Position numbers and translations under genes: made by a program | Part shown: positions 33,004 through 43,350 of the stretch, piece after piece | Layout of the letters: each line of letters begins with the position of its first letter | Numbering within the stretch: the stretch's first letter is position 1 | The notes under the pieces: model-generated | Seen by the model: the letters and a program-made list of their open reading frames with translations, nothing else | Database searches by the model: none | Told to the model about the DNA's origin: nothing | From: Telmatactis stephensoni | Taxonomy: Eukaryota > Cnidaria > Anthozoa > Actiniaria > Isophelliidae | Reading direction: 5' to 3' | Assembly: GCA_029948255.1 (NCBI GenBank) | Contig: JALIZF010001812.1 | Coordinates: 62,001-126,000, forward strand | Length of the DNA: 64,000 bases

Positions 33004-34160
33004 CAGGGCCGTAGCGAGGTCTAAATTATTGGGGGGGCTCTCGGGATTTCAAGTCACATTATAGTGAACGAAAGACAAAAGTAAATTTGCACCACGTGAT
33101 GCTTTATGTATGGGCGTATCCGTAGGGTCCTAGCGTGCACATGACTCCTCTAATTAGTGAGCCTGGGGGTGTACATGTGATCCCCTTCGTTTCGATGGTA
33201 GTCAAACTTGTATGTTTTTTGAGGTTCAAATCGTACTCATAGTTTGTAGGTGATGTGGTAGAATACAATATTTAGCTATAGCGAGCGCGAAGCGCGAGCC
33301 GCTCGGCACGAATTTCGGCAGAAAAGGAGTTCTCAACCACCGTTTCTAAGTTGTTTTGGGATGTTTCTCTTGGGTCAGTGTTATACACCTATTTCAAAAA
33401 AGGTTGTCGTACATGAGGTCTCAAGCCTACGCGACTAGACCGAAAAGGAGTATGGGTAGTAGCAAAACTTTACTTTATTTTGCGCTTTTGTATTGACTTT
33501 AGCATCAGTAAGTGAAGTTCTTAAGTGTATAAGGTCAGAGCAAGCTGAATTTCAGTAATTATGTGGGATTTCTGTAGTTTTATAGCTTTAGAAACTTCTT
33601 CCCATACTCCCTTTCGGGTGAGTCGCGTAGGCTTGATACCGACAATGTTTATTGAAATAGGTGTATATAGCTACATTGAGCACAAAGTGCAAGCCACTTG
33701 GCAAAAAAATGGCCATTTCTTACAAAATTGAATTTTTTCAACTTTTTTTGTGGGGAATGAAACGAGATGTAGTTAGTCGTCAAGAGCTCAGTTGTATTTT
33801 AAAAGCAATGTAGGTACCATCTTTAGATTTTCCGAATATAGTACCACTTTTTAACCATGTAGTTGATATGGAATATTAATTGCGAGCGCGAAGCGCGAGC
33901 CACTCAGCGCATACTTTTTGGAGTGTACATTTCAAAGATACCTAACAATTGGCGGCTCGCTCGATACATGTCAGCTTAGAACTGTAACAGTGCACTTTTT
34001 ACACTAAATTCTGTAGCAATGTGTTATATATACGACAACTGAATATTGTAGTCATTTAAAATTTAAAACTTTAAATTTAAAAATTCAAAAATTGAAAAAC
34101 CGTTGAAAAATTATTGGGGGGGCGAGCGCCCCCATTGCCCCTCCCCTTGCTACGGCCCTG
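33004..34160. mobile_element. 1157-bp non-autonomous TIR element, CAGGGCCGTAGC ends
   Basis: The ends CAGGGCCGTAGCGAG and CTTGCTACGGCCCTG are near-perfect inverted repeats flanked by TATGT on both sides (32999-33003, 34161-34165). The interior has two 'GCGAGCGCGAAGCGCGAGCC' palindromic boxes (about 33279 and 33881) and no coding frame of note. The superfamily is unclear: the TSD appears to be 5 bp. Confidence 0.82.
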
Positions 34161-34200
34161 TATGTAGAAGTGAAGAGGGATAAACTGATAAAAGTAAGAC

Positions 34201-34311
34201 CAGGGGCCCGTTTCTCAAGACCCGATAACTTTACGGACCCGTTAACTTATTCGATTTATTTAGGTTGACGGGTCCGTAAAATTATCGGGTCTTTTGAGAA
34301 ACGGGCCCCAG
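34201..34311. mobile_element. MITE with GGGGCCCGTTTCTCAAGA ends
   Basis: About 110 bp folds almost completely on itself: GGGGCCCGTTTCTCAAGACC against its complement, with GGGTCCGTAAA pairing inside. Confidence 0.85.
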
Positions 34312-34319
34312 AAGGAAAG

Positions 34320-34466
34320 ATGCAAGGGAGAAAGATAGGAGGAGGAAAGAGAGGGATGGAAGAATGGATGAATAGAAGGATGGTTAAATGGATGGAAGGA
34401 CAGAAAGAGGAAGGACAGAAAAAGGAAGGATAGAGGGAAGTACTGAATGAAGAAAGAAAGAAAAAA

Positions 34467-34511
<45 letters not shown>

Positions 34512-34660
34512 TAAGAAAGAAAGAAAAAAAGAAAGGAAGGAAGGAAGGAAGGAAGGAAGAAAAAAAAGAAAAAAAAAAGAAAGAAAGAAAGAAGAAAGAG
34601 AAAGAAAGAAGAATTAAAGGAAGAAAAGATGGGAAGTAATGGAAAAAATGGAAGAGATAA
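34320..34660. repeat. Polypurine GAAA/GGAA microsatellite tract
   Basis: Over 300 bp of nearly pure A/G sequence includes (GAAA)n at 34464-34535 and (GGAA)n at 34534-34558. Poly-Ser/Phe frames on the opposite strand are artefacts. Confidence 0.92.
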
Positions 34661-34730
34661 ACTCTAAACAACAATAACAACAACAGCAGCATCAATCAAA
34701 CAAAGAAGATTCCATGAAAAAGAGTAGCAG

Positions 34731-35061
34731 CCCCAGGGGGGGGGGGACTCCCCTATATTCGCTATACGGGTACATGCCACCAAACAGGGTAGGGTTTTCA
34801 GCGATTTTACTCTGGAACAGGGTATATAAAATCGTAATGACTCTCTGGAACAGGGTATCTATTTAACAAAGTTCGTCTAAAAGGCCGGGCTGAAAGGGGT
34901 TAACGACACATCAACTTCGCCGGAAGCAATGAAATTAGGCAGGCATTTCCTCTGGAACAGGGTATCAATTTTGGAAATTTTCCGCTGGAACAGGGTCAGG
35001 GTTCAAGAGGCTCAGCGGCACGTCCCTACCCAAAACTGGAAGGAGTACCCCCCCCCTGGGG
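34731..35061. mobile_element. TIR element with five CTCTGGAACAGGGTAT boxes
   Basis: The ends CCCCAGGGGGGGGGG and CCCCCCCCCCTGGGG are inverted. TAGCAG is duplicated on both flanks (34725-34730, 35062-35067). The interior repeats (T)CTGGAACAGGGTAT at about 34810, 34848, 34950 and 34984. Confidence 0.82.
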
Positions 35062-35540
35062 TAGCAGCACAAATAACAATACAAAAGCATTTAAGGCTGG
35101 TTATTTAAACAGTGTTTATGTTTTTTCTAGTGTTTCACACAATAGATAGATCTCAGCTAAGATTTAAACATTGTTGAAATAATCAACCCTTACAGTTTCA
35201 AATTTGTTTTCAATTACAAGAGCAAAACAACTCAAGTGTATGGAGTTCTTGGCTGTGATCCAACCAAGCCATTAGAACTATTGTGGTTTAAATGGATAAT
35301 AACTTGATGCTCAATGGTGCAGAAGCCAAAAGAGATGTCTGGAGTTCATTGGCCATGAAATTTTGCACATAAGTGTAAACAATATGCAAATAAGTCATTA
35401 TGAAATACTCGTGTATATGAAATGATTTTATACACAAACATCAAGCACTATCTACAAGTATACATCTTTTAATGTACAATATACTAAATAGTTTAAATTG
35501 CATTAATAAAGGCAAAATTGTGAATATTACGTTGCATGAC

Positions 35541-37716
35541 TCAGCTATCTAATACATCTCGCACAATATCAGGAATAAGAAAGTCTGATTGTCCCTCTTC
35601 AAACCCTTTGGTAGTATCAATAAATGACTGAAACGACTGGGCAATCATTCTAAGTCTCTCTTCAAGTTGAGCCTTAGCCTCTTTTTGTTTTTCAATTTCA
35701 AGGATCAATTTGTTCTGTTCATCTTTCTCTTTTTCAATTCTCCCTTCCATTTCTTTAAGCTCTTCTTTGTGTTTTTCGCATAGTTCTTGTATTTGTTGGC
35801 TTGCTTGTTTTTGGCACTGTTCCTGCATGTTTTGTACAGCCTTGGTTTGCTCTGCTAATAATCTCTCCTTTAATGCCTTTAGTGCTTGCTAGGGAAAGAT
35901 GGAAAAAGAAGGATTTTAAGTTTTTCAAAATCTCTGTGCAATATGAGGTCTATGAGGGATAATGAACAGTTAATTTAATGTCTGAATTTTAAAAATGTCA
36001 TTAGGTTTTATTTAGAGTCTCTTAGTGGCTATTGAATAGCCTTAGCAAGAATTCACAAAAAAGTATAGGGATAAATTTATTATAGAATAAATTTTATTCT
36101 AAACTCTAAATTTTATTCCAAATTATTTTATATTTTTTTATTTTTGGGAACATTCCAAAATCCCATTTTCTGGTGGCATTCCTGGTGATTTTATTCATGG
36201 AAAGAGAGGAAAGGAAAAGAAAAGAAAGGAGAGGAAAGAAAAGGAAAGGAAATGAAAGGGGAGGAGAGGAGAGGAAAGGAAAGGAGATAATTGGTGATTG
36301 GGAGGGGTTAGGAAACTGGTGACAAGTTGCTACTTCTAGGTATCAATAGATCAACATTTTTAGGATGTTGACTTACTTGTTTTTCTTTCTCAGCATTTAA
36401 AATTAACTTTTTTCTCTTTTCATCCTCTTCAAGATGAACTTTCTCGATTTCAGCTGCAGTATCAGCTTTTCCTTCTTCCCTTCCTTTTCTAAAGGCTTTT
36501 TCCTTTTCACTTTCAATTTCACTTCTAACTTGTTCAACTGCTTGTAAAAGTCTTGCTTCACCTTCCTCTTTCTCTTGTTGTACTTGTTGAACTGCTAACT
36601 TCTTCATTAATGCTTCAACTCTTTTGGATTCAGCTTTTACTGCTTTCTCCTAAAGGGAAAACAAAAATGCTGAAAATACAATATGAAATCAACTCTTATC
36701 ACACAACCGTGGACACTCATCTAACAGGGACACCCATTTCATAACATGGACACCCATTTAACAGGGACACCCATTTAATACCATGGACACCCATCTAACA
36801 GGGACTCACATTTAATACCATGGCCACCCATCTAACAGGGACACCCATTTCATACCATGGCCACCCATCTAACAGGGACACCCATTTCATAACATGGACA
36901 CCCATCTAACAGGGACACCCATTTCATACCATGGCCACCCATCTAACAGAGACACCCATTTCATAACATGGACACCCATCTAACAGGAACTCCCATTTCA
37001 TACCATGGTCACCCATCTAACAGGGACTCCCATTTCATAACATGGCCACCCATCTAACAGGGACACCCATTTCATACCATGGCCACCCATCTAACAGAGA
37101 CACCCATTTCATAACATGGACACCCATCTAACAGGAACTCCCATTTCATACCATGGTCACCCATCTAACAGGGACTCCCATTTCATAACATGGCCACCCA
37201 TCTAACAGGGACACCCATTTCATAACATGGACACCCATCTAACAGGGACACCCATTTCATAACATGGACACCCATCTAACAGGGACATCCATCCATCTTA
37301 AAAAGCACCCATCTAGTTCAACTATGTTTATACCTGTGCCTTCTTTGCAGCCAACATGGCTTTTTCCAACTCTACTTCAGCGTTTTCTTTGGCTTCTTTC
37401 AAAGCTTTCTCTTTGTCTTGTGCAGAATGAGTTTGAAGCCTCTCCTCAAGCTCTCCCAATGCAATTTGACGCTCCTTATCGTGGTCTTCACAAATCTTCT
37501 GGTAAATATCATCTCCAACACCTAAATGACAATCAAATCAGTACACTTCAGTAGCAACAGTCTTGAAAAAAAAGCTGTAAAAGAGCAGCAAAAACAACCA
37601 GAGTTTTCCTTACTTAGTATATCTTCGTGTGTTGAGCGTTGCAGCACACAGACCTTTGTATCTTCATATTTCTTAGGCAAAACAGACCTATCATGAGTTG
37701 CTACGTACGCCGCCAT
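35541..37716 (-). CDS. C6orf163: Coiled-coil protein, C6orf163 homologue (303 aa, 4 exons)
   Basis: Exons on the minus strand: 37716-37614, 37521-37334, 36649-36377, 35888-35541. All introns are GT-AG with matched phases. The start ATG sits in a CAAAATGGCGG context with no better upstream ATG. The protein is highly charged, with almost continuous Glu/Lys/Gln-rich coiled coil from about residue 35 to 270. Human C6orf163 is a coiled-coil protein of similar length (about 329 aa). Matches are the N-terminal THEDIL (human THKDIL) and the C-terminal FQSFI..T..F...QSDFLIP, where human has a comparable FQKYI...ADFILP. The molecular function is not established. It is divergently paired with EXOSC1 and has an X-box upstream. 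ATTAAA on the minus strand (35468-35473) could serve as poly(A) signal. Other long coiled-coil proteins could share part of this pattern; the two end motifs decide the call. Confidence 0.78.
36198..36290. repeat. Polypurine GGAAA tract in intron
   Basis: A/G-only sequence of GGAAA/GAAAA units in the intron between exons 3 and 4 of the C6orf163-like gene. Confidence 0.85.
36703..37305. repeat. 37-bp minisatellite, about 16 units, intron of C6orf163-like gene
   Basis: The unit has the parts ACATGGACACCCATCTAACA and GGGACACCCATTTCATA, 37 bp in total. Variants (GGCCACC, GGTCACC, AACTCCC, AGAGACACC) recur in a fixed order every four units. CAGAGACACCC at 36947 recurs at 37095, exactly 148 bp on. 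The array fills most of the 684-bp intron between exons 3 and 2. Confidence 0.93.
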
Positions 37717-37875
37717 TTTGAAAACTAGAATCACCAAAAGAGCAACTGGTTACCATAGTAACTTTTTCCACAGGAAGCCCAGTTGATCCAGCAAACAAAC
37801 TAAACAAAATGGCGGACGATTTATTTCAGTGATTGACAACCAGACCAAAATCTACCACATTTTTTATATCCGATT
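37717..37875. promoter_or_regulatory. Shared divergent promoter, C6orf163-like / EXOSC1
   Basis: About 160 bp separate the two opposing start codons. YY1-like CAAAATGGCGG motifs occur in both directions: on the minus strand at about 37709-37719, overlapping the C6orf163-like ATG, and on the plus strand at 37806-37816. No TATA box is evident, as is usual for bidirectional housekeeping promoters. Confidence 0.75.
37749..37762. promoter_or_regulatory. RFX X-box candidate
   Basis: GTTACCATAGTAAC fits every position of the published ciliary X-box consensus GTHNYYATRRNAAC. It lies 33-46 bp upstream of the C6orf163-like ATG in the divergent promoter. Chance matches to a 14-bp degenerate site are possible; position supports it. 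Confidence 0.6.
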
Positions 37876-37887
37876 ATGGTATTAACT

Positions 37888-40109
37888 ATGTCGTTAGACG
37901 GTGATGTTTCTGTAGTTGTACCAGGAGAGCGATTAGGTAGTCTAGAGCAGTTTAAGCCTGGCAGTGGGACATATACTAGACATGGCTACGTTTATTCGTG
38001 TCTTGCAGGAATAAAACACGTGGTAAAAGGATCAGAACAAGAATCTGAGGTTTGTTGTATGACCATGACTTAGTTCCATTTACATGAACTCGGTAACTGT
38101 AACTACAGGATCAAGTCCTTTGCTTTTAATGTCCCTAGAGAGATGATATTAAACAGAAAGTAATTTGGGATCAATTCTCATTTCCACTCGTAAAGAACCT
38201 ACATTGATAACGATTTTTAGTTGCTGTTATGTTTTGTGCAATCTATAAAGGCTGAAGAGGTGTCCATCTTAAAGGTGTCTGTCTCTGTCTGAGAGGTGTC
38301 TGTCTGTCTTTCTGTCATAGAGGTATTTGTCTCCTTAGAGGTGTCTATGCCATGGAGTGAAGTATCAATAGAAATAAGGTGGCCATGTATAAAATGGTTC
38401 TTTTGATAGCCATGATGTGTTCCTTTGAAATGTTTGTGAGTGGACATGTTCAAAGTTTTTTATAACATGTTCTCTCTGTTATCAGAAACCAGTCATAAAT
38501 GTTGTCAGAGAGGAACATGAAAGTGTCGTCCCAGGAATAGGATCTGTTGTCACCTGTAAAGTGAGTACAACTTAATTTGGTGTTCAACTGATATTAGTGA
38601 GCTTAAGCACCAAGAACGTAGGACGGCATCAGTTTGGGTACCATCAGTTGCCACGGGATACAATGTAGATCTGTTGCAAGAGATGACACACATACTTCTC
38701 GTGGGTTTGTGGCGTTCTACGTTCTTGGTGCTTAAGCTCGCTAGTGCTAGTGTTATGAACTGCTAGAACAGTACAGGTTGCCTGGGTGGACTTAGTGGAG
38801 GGGTGTAGTGGGGTGCATAATCCCCCCCCCCCCCCCCCCCCCTTAAGACAACTTTGGGCCTTTCTCAATAGTTTTCCAAAATATTCTCTGGATAGTCACC
38901 AATTTCTATAAGTGTGTACTCCCTCCTAAAAAATCCTAGATCCACCCTTGGGTTGTATGTGTGACTGTGATAACTCATTACATATGGAGTCTAGGAAGCA
39001 CTGTGCTGTCATATCAGCTGCTATATGCTATGGTGCCAATATAAAAATTATTTGCCTTATTTATTAGTGATGTTACAAAGTTTGCAATTATTGTTTTTGC
39101 TTATATCCTAGTATAGTCCTCTTTATAGCTGTCAGGGTTTTAATCACACACCCAAAACCTTGGCAACTTTGAAGATAGACTGTAAACAGGCTCTGGGGAG
39201 AAGGAAGAGCAAACCCTCCCCCACCCCTCCCTTCCCAGAACATTTTCACATTCTACTGCAAAGTGGACTAGCCCAAGTGAAACAACCTTTAAAACCACAG
39301 TAAACAAATAGATGTGCTTGACATATACAACTGCCCTCCTTACCTTTCCCTATGATTACAGGTTACAAGTGTAAACCCAAGGTTTTGTAAAGTCTCCATA
39401 CTTTGTGTAGAGTCCACTGCACTCAAAGAACCATTCAGAGGAACTATAAGAAAAGAAGATGTCCGTGCCACAGAGAAAGATAGGGTTGAGATCTACAAGT
39501 GTTTTCGTCCAGGGGATATTGTTCTGGCTAAAGTGACATCACTAGGAGATGCACATTCATATCAGCTGTCTACTGCAGATAACAGTCTTGGTGTTGTGTT
39601 TGCAAAAAGTGAAGCAGGTTGGTAACAGTGGGTTGGTTAGTGGTTCACGATAGACAGACAATCTTTATTTAATACTGCTCACTTCTCCCTCCCCCACACT
39701 TGCACTCTGAGTTTTTCCAGGAGGGGTATGTAAATTGAGTAAGTTTGATAAATTTTTCTCTCCTGGTTTCCCTCCCTCATCAGAGACAGCAGGGGGGGGG
39801 GGGCTTCTTAGACAACTTTGTGCCCTTTTCTTCTCACTACTTTACAAAATAGACAGAGGGACCCAACTAATCCACACAGGTCAGAGGCAGATTTAGGGGA
39901 GGGGTGCAGGGGTGCGCACCCCCTCCTGAGGCGACTTTGGGTCCTTTGCTTTTCTGAGCTATTGATCAATAGTGTATTATATGCCTGACTTATTTGACTT
40001 GTTCTTCTTAGGTGCGACTATGGTGCCAATCAGTTGGTGTGAAATGCAGTGTCCAAAAACCATGGCCAAAGAGTCAAGAAAAGTTGCCAAAGTACAATCA
40101 CAGACATAG
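37888..40109 (+). CDS. EXOSC1: EXOSC1 / CSL4, RNA exosome cap subunit (196 aa, 4 exons)
   Basis: CSL4 is one of three RNA-binding cap proteins of the 3'-5' RNA exosome, acting in nuclear and cytoplasmic RNA decay and processing. Exons: 37888-38049, 38486-38560, 39362-39617, 40012-40109, all with GT-AG introns and matching phases. The N-terminal domain contains VPGERLGSL and PGSGTYTRHGY. The S1-type RNA-binding domain (about residues 65-150) includes FRGTIRKEDVRATEKD and PGDIVLAKV. The C-terminus has MVPISWCEMQCPKT, the zinc-ribbon remnant. Human CSL4 is 195 aa. An in-frame ATG at 37876 would add four residues; 37888 is preferred because it gives the family length. A 7-codon upstream frame (ATG 37810) lies in the 5' region. 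A poly(A) signal AATAAA is at 40366-40371. The introns contain MITEs and a 21-base C run. Confidence 0.96.
38240..38350. repeat. Degenerate GAGGTGTCTGTCT minisatellite, EXOSC1 intron 1
   Basis: About six imperfect units of AGAGGTGTC(T/C)(G/A)TC. The unit resembles that of the array at 42700-43085. Confidence 0.7.
38595..38743. mobile_element. 149-bp MITE, TAGTGAGCTTAAGCACC ends, EXOSC1 intron 2
   Basis: TAGTGAGCTTAAGCACCAAG pairs with CTTGGTGCTTAAGCTCGCTA, and the arms continue through AACGTAG. Confidence 0.85.
38783..38950. repeat. GGATCCA-type repeat with 21-base C run
   Basis: TGGGTGGACTTAGTGGAGGG at the left and CTAGATCCACCC at the right are inverted ends. An uninterrupted run of 21 C (38822-38842) is inside. 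Related sequence, including (A)GACAACTTTG, occurs at 39790-39960. Confidence 0.7.
39790..39960. repeat. Two adjacent fragments of the same G/C-rich repeat, EXOSC1 intron 3
   Basis: GGGGGGGGGGCTTCTTAGAC and GGAGGGGTGCAGGGGTGCGC each lead into (A)ACTTTG(T/G)G(T/C)CC, matching 38783-38950. Confidence 0.65.
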
Positions 40110-41122
40110 CAGTGCTTCTTAAAAGTTTAAGAACAATTCAAAACAAGACTAACTCAAGTAGACCCTCATTTGAAATACTACAAAATATTGTTTTGAAGGA
40201 AGTATTATAGGAGTGCCTACTTGATATGTATGGTCTTAGGCGATGTTATGAAACAGATGTCAAAATATAAAAGCAGCAAAAATCGTTTCATTATGCATTC
40301 ATTCATTTTCCTATTTTCATTCAAGACTATCTATAAACTATTGTAGGTTTTGTTAAATTTGTAAAAATAAACCAGCATCGACTCATATTTCCAGTTGAGT
40401 TGAGGAAAATACTTGTACTCTCCGATTTGCTTGTTGATTTCCAACTATGTTATCCAGTAAATTTGACACCCCTACTTTCTAGTAAAAGACATCTCAAGCG
40501 AAAGGAAGTATTGAAATTTAAGTTGGGTTGTAGTGTTTAAAAGAGGATACGCGATTTACATAACCCACGCGATTACATTCTTTGTAGACTGTCTTGATGG
40601 AGTATTTTTAACCCAGAGAAAAAGAGAGAAAGTTCAAGTGCTAACACGCTCTACGAGAGACAAAAAACTTAAGTGGTACTCAAACCCCAATCCCTGGGAT
40701 ACATTTCCAGTGCTATAAAGTAGATTTAAAGGCCAGTTCATCATAGCCCACTTAGCGGCTCTCCCCTCCCCTCCCCAATTCCTTAGGAGGGCCGGTACGC
40801 AGGCTAAAAACATCACGACATGCAGGAAGTTAATATCCAGACATCACTAAGACGAACTAACTTATGTAAAATTAATCATATATATATATATATCAGACGT
40901 GTGTGATCATGGTCTCTCTAACCCCTCTCCTCTTTTCTGGTTAGATTTGACGCATCATGTTATTTTAGAATCACGAGGTCCTGACCCAGGAAGTGTTTTA
41001 GTTCTAGAACGAATGGAATGAAGACCACCGCTGCGCACGTAATTCACATTTACTATCTTGAACCACTGCCTGCGTTCTGAGGGGTCATTCATTCCGATTT
41101 CGATGTACTGTCATCGATTATT

Positions 41123-41300
41123 ATGTTACCACATTCGTTCGTCCATTTATCCATCCATTCATTCCTCCTTTCGTTCATTCATCCATTCGTTTGTTCATTT
41201 TGTTTGTTCTGTATAATATTACCAATTCATCCATCCGTCCATCCATCCATTCATTCGTCCATCTATTCGTTAATTAATTCATCCATTCGTTTGTTCATTG
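41123..41300. repeat. ATTC/CATC tetranucleotide low-complexity region
   Basis: Interspersed CATT, CATC and TTCG tetramers such as CCATCCGTCCATCCATCCAT occur immediately left of the MITE at 41305. Confidence 0.8.
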
Positions 41301-41304
41301 TACA

Positions 41305-41522
41305 CACTGCAAAAACGCGCGAGCAAATTTACTCAAAAACTTGAGTAAATCGGTGCATCCACAGTAAATCACTCATCCGGGTAAATTTACTCAGTCATTT
41401 GAGTAACTGTGAACCCTTTACTCAAATAACTGAGTAAATTTACTTGGATATTAAAGTGAGTTACTGTGGATCACCGATTTACTCAAGCATCTGAGTAAAT
41501 TTACTCGCGCGTTTTTGCAGTG
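41305..41522. mobile_element. 218-bp palindromic MITE, CACTGCAAAAACGCGCGAG ends
   Basis: The ends CACTGCAAAAACGCGCGAG and CTCGCGCGTTTTTGCAGTG are perfect inverted repeats. The whole element folds, built on repeats of 'GAGTAAATTTACTC'. The CA(C/G)TGCAAAAA-like end suggests a hAT origin. I could not see a clear 8-bp TSD. Confidence 0.88.
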
Positions 41523-42684
41523 CAATAAGATTTCATCTGTCTGCATTCTACTGGATCCGCGGTTGAAAATCTGTCACCAGGTAAAATCTAGACCAAAAAA
41601 CACATCCGGAGCGCGTGACCAGTGGCGCAATGTATGAGCGTGAAAAGTCACGCGATATCTTGGTGACGCGAACGAACAGAAAACATGGGGAACGTCCTGG
41701 AACATTCTCAGTTCAAATCAGTTTACACGGAAATAAATACGGTATTGCTCATCAAAGACATGCATGACACCGTGCAAGCACAAATAACGTAACCGTAACC
41801 ACAGAAACTTGTCACACACTTGAAGCTACTTGAAGATTTCCTAATAACACAAAGCGAGGTGGTTACAGTGAATGAAACCACATCATACGCTCAGATAAAG
41901 CTAATGAAATTAAAAGTGCTTTTCTCTGATTCAGAGTGATTTAACTTAACCCGTGAAACTGAAGAAAACAAAGAAGTGAGACCACTTCGGTAACGCGTAT
42001 TGTAGTCTAATAATAACTGTTTCACGGGTTAGAGTAACTGCAGTAAATCTGTGAACCAGATAAATTGACGACGGTAGTGGACTCTAGTGCCGTTTTCTTG
42101 CGTGTATAGCTACTTGTCTATTACACTTTTATCAGTTTTTGTGGCGTAGGAGGGTAAAATGTAATCACCATAAATAAAACCACTACAGTGACTGACCTTC
42201 ATATCTAAGCCCAGTTTAAGAGACTTAGAGGAAACTAAGCACAAGATCAATGTTCTCGACACTCCTTGAATAAGGAAATACCAAGCATATAGTAGTCTGT
42301 AAACGTAATTGTATATAATTGCACAACTAAATTCGAGCAAAAGGAAATACTAGAGTAGATTACCACCCATCTTGTGGCCACAAGACTAGAATAACGTTTC
42401 TAATTTTATCGGTTGTCCACAAATCAATACGACTTTGTCAGTCAGTAAATTAAATTACAAAACAAAAGTGTTTTTATAGCCGTTTGGGTGGAGATTCAAT
42501 GGCGGGTAATAATTTGATCTTCATGAATCTGTGGGCTTCTTTAGCCCTGATGTTCTGAGAGTTTTAGAGATATTTTAAGTCTCTATGGTGATTGAAAATT
42601 CTTCCACTTTAATATCGAAGTGGAAAAATAGTGTCCATCATAAAAGAGTGTCTGTCGCATATAAAGAGTTGGCTATCAAAGAGA

Positions 42685-43085
42685 TATCGTGACTTTTCGT
42701 AGAAGCGTCCATCAGGGACAGGTGTCTGTCCTATAGAGGTGTCCATCATAGAGGGGTGTCTGTCTTATAGAGGTGTCCATTATAGAGGGGTGTCTATCTT
42801 ATAGAGGTGTCCATCATAGAGTGGTGTCTGTCTTATAGGGGTATCTGTCATAGAGGGGTGTCTGTCTTATAGAGGTGTCCATCATAGAGGGGTGTCTGTC
42901 TTATAGAGGTGTTCATCATAGAGGGGTGTCTATCTTATAGAGGTGTCCATCATAGAGTGGTGTCTGTCTTATAGGGGTATCTGTCATAGAGGGGTGTCTG
43001 TCTTATAGAGGTGTCCATCATAGAGGGGTTTCTATCTTATAGAAGTATCCATGATAGAAGGGTTTCTTTCCTATGATGGTGTTTA
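42685..43085. repeat. 34-bp minisatellite with four-unit period
   Basis: The unit has the parts GTGTCCATCATAGAGGG and GTGTCTGTCTTATAGAG (34 bp), about 11 copies. A variant TGTCTATCTT at 42791 recurs at 42927, 136 bp on, which is four units. This parallels the 4-unit period of the 37-bp array. Confidence 0.92.
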
Positions 43086-43132
43086 TCATATTGGGTGTCT
43101 TTGCCACGGAGGTGTCCATGGTAGATAGATCA

Positions 43133-43350
43133 GCGTCCCCGATATACCTTTTGCGTGAGACGTGAATGACTGATTTATTTTTACGTGAAACGTGTGATTT
43201 AAGGTCTAAAATCTTTTTGCGTCAACGTGAAAGCGAAACTTTTGACCTTTTTTGTGAATGTGAAATAGTTTTTTTAATTATCCGTGACGCGTGAAAATTA
43301 GACCAAATATTTTCGCGTGATTTTATTTGGCAAAGGGTATAGGGGACCCT
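43133..43350. repeat. TIR-like repeat rich in GCGTGA motifs
   Basis: GCGTCCCCGATATACC and GGGTATAGGGGACCC are imperfect inverted ends. The interior repeats (T)GCGTGA(A)AC in several variants. Confidence 0.55.

Larger units (their letters stand above)
25746..35540. other. Intergenic region without a recognised gene
   Basis: Between the FANCI stop and the 3' end of the C6orf163-like gene I see only repeats, listed separately. Open frames of 60-100 codons here have no recognisable domain and overlap repeats or low-complexity DNA. AT-rich unique-looking sequence fills 27030-28500. Confidence 0.6.

Noticed and set aside
32798..33064. 88-codon frame starting MSELFAAQIF
   Set aside because: It runs into the TIR element at 33004, has no known domain and no clear splice partners. 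It might be a fragment of something real, but I cannot support it.
34384..34695. Phe/Ser/Leu-rich 103-codon minus-strand frame
   Set aside because: It is a translation of the (GAAA)n/(GGAA)n polypurine tract.
37264..37554. 96-codon plus-strand frame
   Set aside because: It is antisense to exon 2 of the C6orf163-like gene and part of the minisatellite.
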